DNA from: an uncultured Campylobacter sp.
Lineage (GTDB): Bacteria; Campylobacterota; Campylobacteria; Campylobacterales; Campylobacteraceae
Direction: 5' to 3'
Assembly: GCF_938040115.1 (NCBI RefSeq)
Contig: NZ_CALHXD010000153.1
Location: forward strand, 1 to 6,004
DNA length: 6,004 bases
In this document: positions 1 through 5,879 of the stretch, piece after piece
Position numbering within the stretch: position 1 is the first letter of the stretch
How the letters are laid out: the number at the start of each line of letters is the position of its first letter
Translations under genes and position numbers: made by a program
The notes under the pieces: generated by a model
Told to the model about the DNA's origin: nothing
The model's input: only the letters and a program-made list of their open reading frames with translations
The model's database searches: none

Positions 1-1428
1 GGCAAATGTGTTTGCCATGTACCAGACTGAAATTTTCACACCGTAAGGCTCGATAAAGGTAAACACGCGCGGCTCGACGTTTGGATTTTTGATACTGTAT
101 TGATTTCGCAGCTTGCTCATTTGCTTTTTGGCGATTTCCGTGTAGCCTTTGGAGTATTTTCGCGCAATATCTTTGATGATGTGGGCGGCTTTTTTATGGT
201 TAGAATCAAAACTGCAAACCACGTCGATGCCGTCCCAGACGGTCTTCATGCCGTGGTGCGAGTAGTTTGCGATCAGATCGGTGAAGATATAATTATTTGG
301 CACAAATATAATACGCCCCGCCCTACGGTTTGAGTTTACCGTGACGATCGTGACGTCCTCGTAAATAGTCATCCTAAGCAACGAGATATCGATGATGTCG
401 CCCACGACGTCCTCTCCGTCTTTGCGCACCTTTATGCGGTCGCCGACGTGAAAACTACCGCCAAAAACCACTACCGTCCAGCCGAGCATACTCATGAACA
501 TATCTTTCATGGCAATCGCGATACCAGCGGACGCAAAGCCTAGCACCGTGACGAGATAGGTCACGTTTTCGATATAGGCAAAAAGCAAAATCATGATGAT
601 GAGCGTGATGTTTACGAGGTTTATAAATTTGTTCGCCGTATAGAGGCGCTCGTTATCCGTGATCGTCTTTTTAATTATAAATTTGAACAAAAACGAAAGC
701 CCGATCACGACTACGATAAATATACCGATATCTAGCGCCTTTTTCATCTGCGCCTTGATGTCCTCGCTAGTGCGGTTTATCGCTTCGTTTACGCGCTTTT
801 CGTACACACCGTAGGTGGTCTTTGCGATGTCGGCCGCGGCGTTAAATTCCGCTAGCTCCTGCCTAGCCTCGGCAAGCTCTGCTTGAAAGCGCGAGTCGTC
901 GCTCAAATTTACGATCTGGGTTAAAATTTGCTCTTTTCTAGCTAACTCGTCGGTTGTTTTTGAAAGCCCGTCTAGTCGGCGTTTATATTCGTCTTTTTCG
1001 CTTCTGAGCTGCTTTATGTGCGAAAAGCCCGAGATCACGGCGACGGGATTGGTTATCTTTTGTAAAATTTCTATCTCGGGAGCCGTTATCATGCTAGAAA
1101 ACGGCGCTTTTTGAAACTCTCTTAGAAGTTCGATCTGCTCTTTTAGCGTACTTTGTTTTTTTTGTAGCTCGAGTACTTTTTCGGTATTTTTTGCCTGTTT
1201 TTTTATCGCTGCTTCGATTTCATCGAGCTCCGCGCTTAGCTTTTGAAAGGTGTTGTAGTTTGAGTAGCGAGTCGCCCAGATGTTATCGGCTAGCTCGTCC
1301 TCGATAAAGGCCAAAGAAGCGTTTAACTCGGATAGCTGAGCTTCTTTTGTTGCGTTAAAATCGCTAGGTATATCATCTAGCGAATAAGCAAAGATCGCAA
1401 AAAATAAAATAAATAAAATTTTTCTCAT
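1..1428 (-). CDS. MscS-family mechanosensitive ion channel with N-terminal coiled-coil domain (C-terminus cut by window edge)
   Basis: 476 residues are visible; the frame stays open to base 1, so the C-terminus lies outside the window. The start MRKILFILFFAIFAYS is a signal peptide. Residues about 25-215 are charged and heptad-like (probable periplasmic coiled coil). Membrane helices follow at about 232-252 and 268-287, and the pore-lining helix at about 293-321 (VLGFASAGIAIAMKDMFMSM). The MscS beta domain shows FGGSFHVGDRIKV (322-334) and the family signature FVPNN (375-379). The AxKD form of the pore helix resembles the YnaI/MSL type rather than E. coli MscS, which has Gln-Gly there. Such channels release solutes under hypo-osmotic shock; that role is known for the family and inferred here. 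The ATG overlaps the aroB stop as ATGA, with AAGAGAG 5 nt upstream, so translation is probably coupled. The position matches C. jejuni Cj1007c. Family call is firm; ion preference is unknown. Confidence 0.93.
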   Translation of the reverse strand, partial: MRKILFILFFAIFAYSLDDIPSDFNATKEAQLSELNASLAFIEDELADNIWATRYSNYNTFQKLSAELDEIEAAIKKQAKNTEKVLELQKKQSTLKEQIELLREFQKAPFSSMITAPEIEILQKITNPVAVISGFSHIKQLRSEKDEYKRRLDGLSKTTDELARKEQILTQIVNLSDDSRFQAELAEARQELAEFNAAADIAKTTYGVYEKRVNEAINRTSEDIKAQMKKALDIGIFIVVVIGLSFLFKFIIKKTITDNERLYTANKFINLVNITLIIMILLFAYIENVTYLVTVLGFASAGIAIAMKDMFMSMLGWTVVVFGGSFHVGDRIKVRKDGEDVVGDIIDISLLRMTIYEDVTIVTVNSNRRAGRIIFVPNNYIFTDLIANYSHHGMKTVWDGIDVVCSFDSNHKKAAHIIKDIARKYSKGYTEIAKKQMSKLRNQYSIKNPNVEPRVFTFIEPYGVKISVWYMANTFA

Positions 1429-2462
1429 TCAAACTCTCTTAAAACGTCCATCACGAGCTCGCGCGGCACGTCTTTTCGTATTTCGTATGCGCCGATACCT
1501 CGCGGCAGGATAAATTTGATCGCGGAGTTTTCCGCCTTTTTATCAAGGAAAAACGCCTCGTAAAAGCCGCTTGCGTTTGGCACCTTGTAGCTTATCGGTA
1601 GGTCAAATTTAACTAGCAGCTCCGCCACGCGCGCCTTTTGCTCCTCACTCATAAGCCCTAGCTTCACGGCTAGCGCGTTAGCCATATTCATGCCGATCGC
1701 TACTGCTTCGCCGTGCAGATATTTTTTATAGTTCGTTTCGTTTTCTATCACGTGAGCGAAGGTGTGACCGTAGTTTAGCACCGCGCGCACGCCCTTTTCG
1801 CGCTCATCGGCTTCTACGGCGGCGGCCTTTATCTGCACGCAGCGGTAGATCAAATTTTGCAAATTCGCCTCATCCGTCAAATTTGCGCTCCCCATCCACG
1901 AAAATAGCTTTTCATCAAAGGTTACGGCCATCTTTGCAGCCTCTGCAAGTCCCGCTGCAAATTCGCGCTTTTCAAGCGTCTTTAAAAACCCTGTCTCGCA
2001 ATAAACGGCGCTAGGTTGATAAAACGAGCCGATCAGATTTTTGCCGAATTTATTATTTACGCCCGTTTTTCCGCCTACGCTCGCGTCCACTTGCGCTAGC
2101 AGGGTCGTGGGGATGTTTATAAATTTGATCCCGCGCTCAAAAATGCTCGCCGCAAAGCCCGCCATATCGCTCACCACTCCGCCGCCAAGCGCGATAATAA
2201 CGCTGCTGCGGTCAAGGCGGCTGATGAAAAGCTGCTCTAAAATCGCCTCGATCGTTTGCATATTTTTATACTCTTCGCCGTCTGGGACGCTGACGACGAA
2301 TTTTTGCGGACAATCTATGCGCGAGAGTAAATTTTGCAGATAAAGCCCGCCTACTTTTGCGTTTGTCACGATTGCGACTTTAGCGTCAAATTTAAGCTCT
2401 TTTAGCTCGTTTATATATACGCCGTAGCCAGGCTTGCCGTCAAATTTTATATCTATTTTCAT
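1425..2462 (-). CDS. aroB: 3-dehydroquinate synthase
   Basis: AroB converts DAHP to 3-dehydroquinate, step two of the shikimate pathway to aromatic amino acids and folate. It is cytosolic and needs NAD+ and a divalent metal (usually zinc). Seen here: the NAD-binding glycine motif ALGGGVVSDMAGF (91-103), the motif TTLLAQVDASVGGKTGVN (119-136), and metal ligands Glu174 (AGLAEAAK), His233 (NYGHTFAH) and His250 (YLHGEAVAIGM). The 17-residue His-His spacing equals that of E. coli. The length from this ATG is 345 residues, normal for the family. This ATG is chosen because GGAG lies 6 nt upstream and the protein then begins MKIDIKF, as relatives do. An in-frame TTG at 2489 would add nine residues (MDKIKAENK), with only a weak AGG before it. 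The gene lies 33 nt after the COG3400-type gene and overlaps the next gene by 4 nt, so it is in the middle of an operon. All key residues are present. Confidence 0.97.
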   Translation of the reverse strand: MKIDIKFDGKPGYGVYINELKELKFDAKVAIVTNAKVGGLYLQNLLSRIDCPQKFVVSVPDGEEYKNMQTIEAILEQLFISRLDRSSVIIALGGGVVSDMAGFAASIFERGIKFINIPTTLLAQVDASVGGKTGVNNKFGKNLIGSFYQPSAVYCETGFLKTLEKREFAAGLAEAAKMAVTFDEKLFSWMGSANLTDEANLQNLIYRCVQIKAAAVEADEREKGVRAVLNYGHTFAHVIENETNYKKYLHGEAVAIGMNMANALAVKLGLMSEEQKARVAELLVKFDLPISYKVPNASGFYEAFFLDKKAENSAIKFILPRGIGAYEIRKDVPRELVMDVLREFE

Positions 2463-2468
2463 CTTATT

Positions 2469-2472
2469 CTCC
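2469..2472 (-). promoter_or_regulatory. Ribosome binding site that decides the aroB start
   Basis: On the minus strand the sequence reads GCGGAGAATAAG and then ATG, which puts GGAG 6 nt before the ATG at 2462. The competing TTG at 2489 has only AGG overlapping the upstream TAG stop, 5 nt away. The strong site favours the ATG. Confidence 0.75.
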
Positions 2473-2495
2473 GCTTTTATTTTATCCAAAATAGC

Positions 2496-3899
2496 CTAAT
2501 TTATCGGTATAAAAATCTGATAGTTGTCGCTAAGGCGCGCGTACAGACGGTTCATGTCGTTTGAAAACGCCGCAAACGCGTCTTTTTTACTGATCTTTTT
2601 CGTAAAAGGCACGAACTGGAGCAAATTTCGCTCTTTTTTTAGCCTTAAAATCGGATTTGAGTTTTTGTCCTCCACGACTTCGATCTTACGTCCGAAAATC
2701 TTAGCCAAACTATCAAAATGCTCCTCCATCTCCTCGTCTGCACCGCTTCGGCCGAAGTGATAAAGGGTGATGGGCATATCAAGCTGCGAGCAGCAGTCCA
2801 TGATGACGGCCGATTGGCTCTCTATCTCGTCGCCAAAACCGCTGCTTAGCACCACGCCCTTTTTGATCTCGTCGATGTCGCTTTTACCGATGGCGGCGAC
2901 TGGTTTTTTTAGCTCGAAAAGCAACCTTTTATGCGCGGCGAAAAATTTATTATCCGTCACCACAAGCCCGACGTCGTTTTTAAAAACATCGTCTTTTATC
3001 TGCCCTACTCCGCCTCCGAAATAATCAAACATCACTGTCGCCATCTCGTCGTTTACGGATTTTAGCTTTTCGTAGGCTAAATTTAGCGCAGGATTTACAA
3101 CCTTGACGAAAAGGCGCCTATTGTTTAGCTTTTCGTGCAGCTTTAGACTCTGCTCAAGCAGCCTTATGCACAGCTTTTCGCCCATCTTTTTCATGTCTAA
3201 AAACAGATAAATGTTATGCCCAAACGGATTTGGAAACTGCCCCGTCTCTTTTTTTACGCTTCTAAATACGCTTAAAAGCACGCTTGGTTCGCCCACTATA
3301 AGCAAAACATCGCCGGGTAGGATCATTAAATTTGGCTTTGCGATCATGAAATTTGAACCGCGATAAATCATCGCTATGCGCCATTTTTTCTGCGTTATGG
3401 AACTGATGTGACGGTACATAAAGGAGCTGCCTATGGGCACCTTTACTTCCATTATCTCGCCCTTGCCAAGGCCTAGGTTGTCGGCTACTACGGGGATATC
3501 CGGTAAAAAGTCCATGAGCCTAGCCGTTAGCACCGCTCGCGCGTCCAAGACCGTTAGGTGCGAGTCGTCCTCTAGCCCGCCAAGCCCCCAAAGATCGAGC
3601 ATCAAAATTTCCGTTTTTTTGCTGATTTGACGCAGGTTGTTATAGACGCTGACCGTATCAAAGCCGTCTTTTAGCATAATCATAAACTGGCTGAAATAAC
3701 CGCTTACCACTTGCCTCAGCCTATCAAGGCTTGTGGGATCAAAGCGGTAAAAGGTAAAATTTTCTAAATTTACATCCGAGTAATCCTCGTCTCCGCAAGC
3801 GATAACTACGTAGTTATGCGTGCTGCTTCTGCTTACGAATAGTCTTTCTAAGAAATGTTTTGCTACAATGCCGTCCGCAACTATCAAGATATTTTTCAT
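2496..3899 (-). CDS. COG3400-type conserved protein with a degenerate Rossmann-like N-terminus and an RCK_C/TrkA_C-like domain
   Basis: A 467-residue protein with no signal peptide or convincing membrane helix, so probably cytoplasmic. Residues 1-36 (NILIVADGIVAKHFLERL ... VVIACG) have the beta-alpha-beta pattern of an RCK/TrkA_N domain, but the GxGxxG nucleotide loop is reduced to ADGIVAKHF, so NAD or ATP binding is doubtful. Residues about 148-215 (EVKVPIGSSF ... ILPGDVLLIVGEP) fit the RCK_C/TrkA_C regulatory domain of potassium uptake systems. Residues about 228-467 match no family I can name. It corresponds by position to C. jejuni Cj1009c and H. pylori HP0282, both uncharacterised. It is first in the leftward operon, with GGAG 5 nt before its ATG, and is followed by aroB and the MscS-type channel. 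A role as cytosolic sensor for an ion channel or transporter is a guess from domain and neighbours. The gene is certain; the domain call is moderate. Confidence 0.85.
   Translation of the reverse strand: MKNILIVADGIVAKHFLERLFVSRSSTHNYVVIACGDEDYSDVNLENFTFYRFDPTSLDRLRQVVSGYFSQFMIMLKDGFDTVSVYNNLRQISKKTEILMLDLWGLGGLEDDSHLTVLDARAVLTARLMDFLPDIPVVADNLGLGKGEIMEVKVPIGSSFMYRHISSITQKKWRIAMIYRGSNFMIAKPNLMILPGDVLLIVGEPSVLLSVFRSVKKETGQFPNPFGHNIYLFLDMKKMGEKLCIRLLEQSLKLHEKLNNRRLFVKVVNPALNLAYEKLKSVNDEMATVMFDYFGGGVGQIKDDVFKNDVGLVVTDNKFFAAHKRLLFELKKPVAAIGKSDIDEIKKGVVLSSGFGDEIESQSAVIMDCCSQLDMPITLYHFGRSGADEEMEEHFDSLAKIFGRKIEVVEDKNSNPILRLKKERNLLQFVPFTKKISKKDAFAAFSNDMNRLYARLSDNYQIFIPIN
3861..3869 (+). promoter_or_regulatory. 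Candidate extended -10 promoter of tgt and the CorA-like gene
   Basis: The plus strand reads TGCTACAAT, matching TGn-TAnAAT. Transcription would start near 3876, giving a tgt leader of about 59 nt. It lies inside the first codons of the divergent COG3400-type gene, so the two transcripts would overlap at their 5' ends by about 40 nt. An alternative is TATTAT at 3923-3928, which would give a nearly leaderless tgt mRNA. The choice is open. Confidence 0.35.
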
Positions 3900-3904
3900 T
3901 AAAA

Positions 3905-3908
3905 CTCC
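3905..3908 (-). promoter_or_regulatory. Ribosome binding site of the COG3400-type gene
   Basis: GGAG on the minus strand is followed by TTTTA and then the ATG at 3899, a standard Shine-Dalgarno at 5 nt spacing. It supports this start and the short leader predicted from the promoter at 3924-3932. Confidence 0.75.
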
Positions 3909-3923
3909 AAATTTAAAGGGACT

Positions 3924-3932
3924 ATTATATCA
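3924..3932 (-). promoter_or_regulatory. Extended -10 promoter of the leftward operon (COG3400-type gene, aroB, MscS-type channel)
   Basis: The minus strand reads TGATATAAT: a perfect TATAAT at 3929-3924 preceded by TG and one base. Campylobacter sigma-70 promoters depend on the extended -10 and usually lack a clear -35; none is evident here. Transcription would begin near 3917, giving a leader of about 18 nt containing GGAG. No other promoter is obvious before aroB or the channel gene, and their tight spacing suggests one transcript. The element ends 3 bp before the tgt start codon on the opposite strand. Confidence 0.65.
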
Positions 3933-3934
3933 AA

Positions 3935-5071
3935 ATGACTTTTAGTATAGATAAAACGGACGGTGCGGCGCGCGCGGGCACGCTAACTACCGCTCACTCG
4001 ACGATCAAAACGCCCGTGTTTATGCCTGTGGGTACCGTCGGCGCCGTAAAAAGCCTAGATGCCGTGGATATGATGCAAATTCTGGGCGCCCAAATCATCC
4101 TTGGCAACACCTATCACCTCTACCTTCGTCCTAGCAGCAAGGTCGTAAAGGAGCTTGGCGGCTTGCACGGCTTTACTAAATTTAACCGCTCGTTTTTAAC
4201 CGATAGCGGCGGATTCCAGGCCTTTTCTCTGAGTAATATCTCAAAGCCAGGCGATGACGGCATAAAATTTAAAAGCCACATCGACGGCAGCACGCACTAT
4301 TTCACGCCGTGCTCGGTGCTAGATACCCAGTACGACCTAAACTCCGACATCATGATGATCCTAGACGATCTAGTCGCGCTTCCTGCTGAAAAAAAGCGCG
4401 TGGAGCTAAGCATAAAACGCACGATAAAATGGGCGCGAGAGGCGATAGATTATCATAAATTTAAGCAAAGTAAAGGCGAAGGGCTAACGCAAAATATATT
4501 CGGCATAATCCAAGGCGGCACGGACGAGGCGGCGCGTAAATTTTGCGCCGAAGCGCTGTGCGAGATGCCTTTTGACGGGCTTGCTATCGGAGGTCTTAGC
4601 GTAGGCGAAAGCAACCAAGAGATGTATGATACCGTGCAGGCCGTGATGCCATACATCGACGCGGCGCGTCCGCGCTATCTCATGGGCGTAGGCACTCCAG
4701 AAGACCTCGTAGAAAACGTAGCCCGTGGCGTGGATATGTTTGACTGCGTGATGCCGACGCGAAACGCTCGTAACGGCACGCTATTTACGAGTTTTGGCAA
4801 GATAAATATCAAGTCCGCGAGATTTGCAACCGACCGCGCTCCGATAGATCCAGAGTGCGACTGCTACGCGTGCCAAAACTACTCGCGCGCCTATCTTAGC
4901 CACCTATACCGCGCGGGCGAGCTGACGTTTTTCCGCTTAGCGAGCTTGCACAACTTGCATTATTATCTAAATTTGATGAAACAAATGAGAGAGGCGATAA
5001 TGGCAGGCGAATTTGAAAAATTTAGGCGAAATTTCTACGCCAAACGCGGTAAAGACGCGCCAAGCATATAA
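3935..5071 (+). CDS. tgt: Queuine/preQ1 tRNA-guanine transglycosylase
   Basis: Tgt replaces guanine-34 of GUN-anticodon tRNAs (Asp, Asn, His, Tyr) with preQ1, the base-exchange step of queuosine synthesis. The 378-residue protein is a typical TIM barrel in length and order: HSTIKTPVFMPVGTVGAV (21-38), GNTYHLYLRP (57-66), TDSGGFQAF (89-97) with catalytic Asp90, IIQGG (191-195) with the substrate-binding Gln193, LAIGGLSVGE (216-225), and MFDCVMPTRNARNG (268-281) with nucleophile Asp270. Zinc ligands are Cys308, Cys310, Cys313 and His339, with the same 31-residue span as in E. coli. The substrate-pocket DECT of the Zymomonas enzyme is DDLV here (144-147). The start fits relatives (MTFSIDKTDG), although AAAGGG is 14 nt away, an unusually long spacing. 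It is divergent from the COG3400-type gene and 9 nt upstream of the CorA-like gene, probably cotranscribed with it. Confidence 0.97.
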   Translation: MTFSIDKTDGAARAGTLTTAHSTIKTPVFMPVGTVGAVKSLDAVDMMQILGAQIILGNTYHLYLRPSSKVVKELGGLHGFTKFNRSFLTDSGGFQAFSLSNISKPGDDGIKFKSHIDGSTHYFTPCSVLDTQYDLNSDIMMILDDLVALPAEKKRVELSIKRTIKWAREAIDYHKFKQSKGEGLTQNIFGIIQGGTDEAARKFCAEALCEMPFDGLAIGGLSVGESNQEMYDTVQAVMPYIDAARPRYLMGVGTPEDLVENVARGVDMFDCVMPTRNARNGTLFTSFGKINIKSARFATDRAPIDPECDCYACQNYSRAYLSHLYRAGELTFFRLASLHNLHYYLNLMKQMREAIMAGEFEKFRRNFYAKRGKDAPSI

Positions 5072-5073
5072 GG
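5070..5073 (+). promoter_or_regulatory. Ribosome binding site supporting a GTG start for the CorA-like gene
   Basis: AAGG overlaps the last bases of the tgt stop codon and lies 7 nt before GTG at 5081. No in-frame ATG occurs until residue 190, inside the GMN motif, so GTG is the credible start. The overlap with the stop suggests translational coupling to tgt. Confidence 0.7.
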
Positions 5074-5080
5074 TAAAACG

Positions 5081-5773
5081 GTGAGCGAGCGCGATATCTC
5101 GGGGTACTTCTACGACGAGGAGTGCGAGTACGTCTATCTAGTTACGGACGGCAGCGAACAAAACTATAAATTTATCTTTAAAGACGACAAAATTTACGCC
5201 CAGGACGGCAGCGAAAGCGGCTCGCAGGAGTTTATCCGCGTAGTAAAAAAGATAACGAGCGAGTTTCGCGCCAAGATCGCCGAGCACTCCGCCCAGCTTG
5301 AAAGCTACGAGAAAATTTACGCGGGCAAGAGGGATTTTACTAAATTTATCAAAAAGCACGCGGTCTTAAAATACGAAATACGCAAATTTCAAAATAAAAT
5401 TTCGCACTTTTACGAGGCTTTGGCGATCTGTCAGAACGAAAGGCCCGAGCTAAAAAAGCAGCTCAAAAACTACGTCTACGAAGCCGGCGTGCTAAAAAAC
5501 GCAGCCTGCGAAAACGCCGCCAGGATAGACGATATATACGCGCATATACAGAGCCTAAAAAACGACAAAATCAACCGAAACATCTACATCCTCACGCTAC
5601 TTTCGGCGCTATTTTTGCCGCTAAATTTGATCACTGGATTTTTTGGGATGAATACGAACGGGATGTTTTTAAACGGCTTTCAAAACGGCACGGCTATCGT
5701 CGCCGGATCTATGCTTGCTCTTTTTGCGACGCTAGCGGGACTGTTTTATTTTCTAGGCAAACGGCGCGAGTAA
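5081..5773 (+). CDS. Short CorA-like two-helix membrane protein (GMN motif)
   Basis: A 230-residue protein with a GTG start, clearly shorter than CorA proper (about 315-350). Residues 1-50 are acidic and beta-rich. Residues about 51-165 are highly charged and helical, like the CorA stalk. Membrane helices lie at about 169-188 (IYILTLLSALFLPLNLITGF) and 204-225, and the first ends in FFGMN (187-191), the magnesium-selective signature of the CorA/Mrs2/Alr1 superfamily. The short cytosolic tail ends GKRRE. The loop between the helices (192-203, TNGMFLNGFQNG) has no acidic residue, unlike the MPEL loop of classical CorA. CorA proteins form pentameric divalent-cation channels; whether this one carries magnesium, another metal, or is a regulatory paralogue cannot be told. 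By position it matches C. jejuni Cj1011, while C. jejuni has a full-length CorA elsewhere. It follows tgt by 9 nt. Superfamily call is firm; substrate is unknown. Confidence 0.88.
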   Translation: MSERDISGYFYDEECEYVYLVTDGSEQNYKFIFKDDKIYAQDGSESGSQEFIRVVKKITSEFRAKIAEHSAQLESYEKIYAGKRDFTKFIKKHAVLKYEIRKFQNKISHFYEALAICQNERPELKKQLKNYVYEAGVLKNAACENAARIDDIYAHIQSLKNDKINRNIYILTLLSALFLPLNLITGFFGMNTNGMFLNGFQNGTAIVAGSMLALFATLAGLFYFLGKRRE

Positions 5774-5834
5774 ATTTGCAAAGTCATTTGCAGCTAGCTA
5801 AATTTAACTAGCCGTCAAATTCGCTGCAAATTTA
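5771..5834 (+). repeat. Interlocking inverted repeats after the CorA-like gene, possible terminator
   Basis: The arm TAAATTTGCA (5771-5780, including the stop codon) is a perfect inverted repeat of TGCAAATTTA (5825-5834). ATTTGCAGC (5786-5794) is a perfect inverted repeat of GCTGCAAAT (5823-5831) and competes for the same right arm. Between them, 5793-5812 is a 20-nt palindrome with one mismatched pair (GCTAG...CTAGC), and TGCAAA/TTTGCA (5777-5792) can form a small hairpin with loop GTCA. No run of T follows on the plus strand, so it is not a classical intrinsic terminator. It may end transcription weakly, protect the 3' end or stop converging transcripts. Confidence 0.5.
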
Positions 5835-5842
5835 ACGCACCC

Positions 5843-5871
5843 AAAAAAACCGTGTATCAGGCGCAAGACAC
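5843..5871 (-). terminator. Candidate intrinsic terminator of the right-edge minus-strand gene
   Basis: On the minus strand GTGT (5871-5868) and ACAC (5855-5852) can pair around a 12-nt loop, with one further C-G pair across a 2-nt bulge. Two bases later comes a run of seven T (5849-5843). The stem is short and weak, but the T-run lies 31 bp after the stop codon, where a terminator is expected. Confidence 0.35.
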
Positions 5872-5879
5872 AGTCAAAT

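Noticed and set aside
100..333. Plus-strand open frame of 77 codons
   Set aside because: It lies wholly antisense to the MscS-family gene, which has clear domain motifs across this stretch; the frame shows no family feature of its own.
1156..1163. Run of eight T (A8 in the coding strand of the channel gene), plus several T7 runs at 2634-2640, 2904-2910 and 3614-3620, considered as phase-variation tracts
   Set aside because: They encode lysine-rich segments, the frame is intact, and Campylobacter phase variation mainly uses longer G/C runs; slippage here is not supported.
2041..2343. Plus-strand open frame of 100 codons
   Set aside because: It is antisense to the NAD-binding core of aroB; its Ser/Pro/Leu-rich composition is typical of a shadow frame.
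2524..3630. Three plus-strand open frames (2524-2760, 2767-3024, 3433-3630)
   Set aside because: All are antisense to the COG3400-type gene, Ser/Pro/Lys-rich, and without convincing ribosome sites or recognisable motifs.
4453..4656. Minus-strand open frame of 67 codons
   Set aside because: It is antisense to the Tgt core containing IIQGG and LAIGG; there is no independent coding signal.
5138..5359. Minus-strand open frame of 73 codons
   Set aside because: It is antisense to the CorA-like gene's cytosolic region; its hydrophobic runs are the complement of Lys/Glu codons.
5774..5879. Possible small RNA or attachment site in the convergent gap
   Set aside because: No promoter-like -10 with a following terminator, no tRNA-like arm and no direct repeats were seen; the inverted repeats fit 3'-end structures better.
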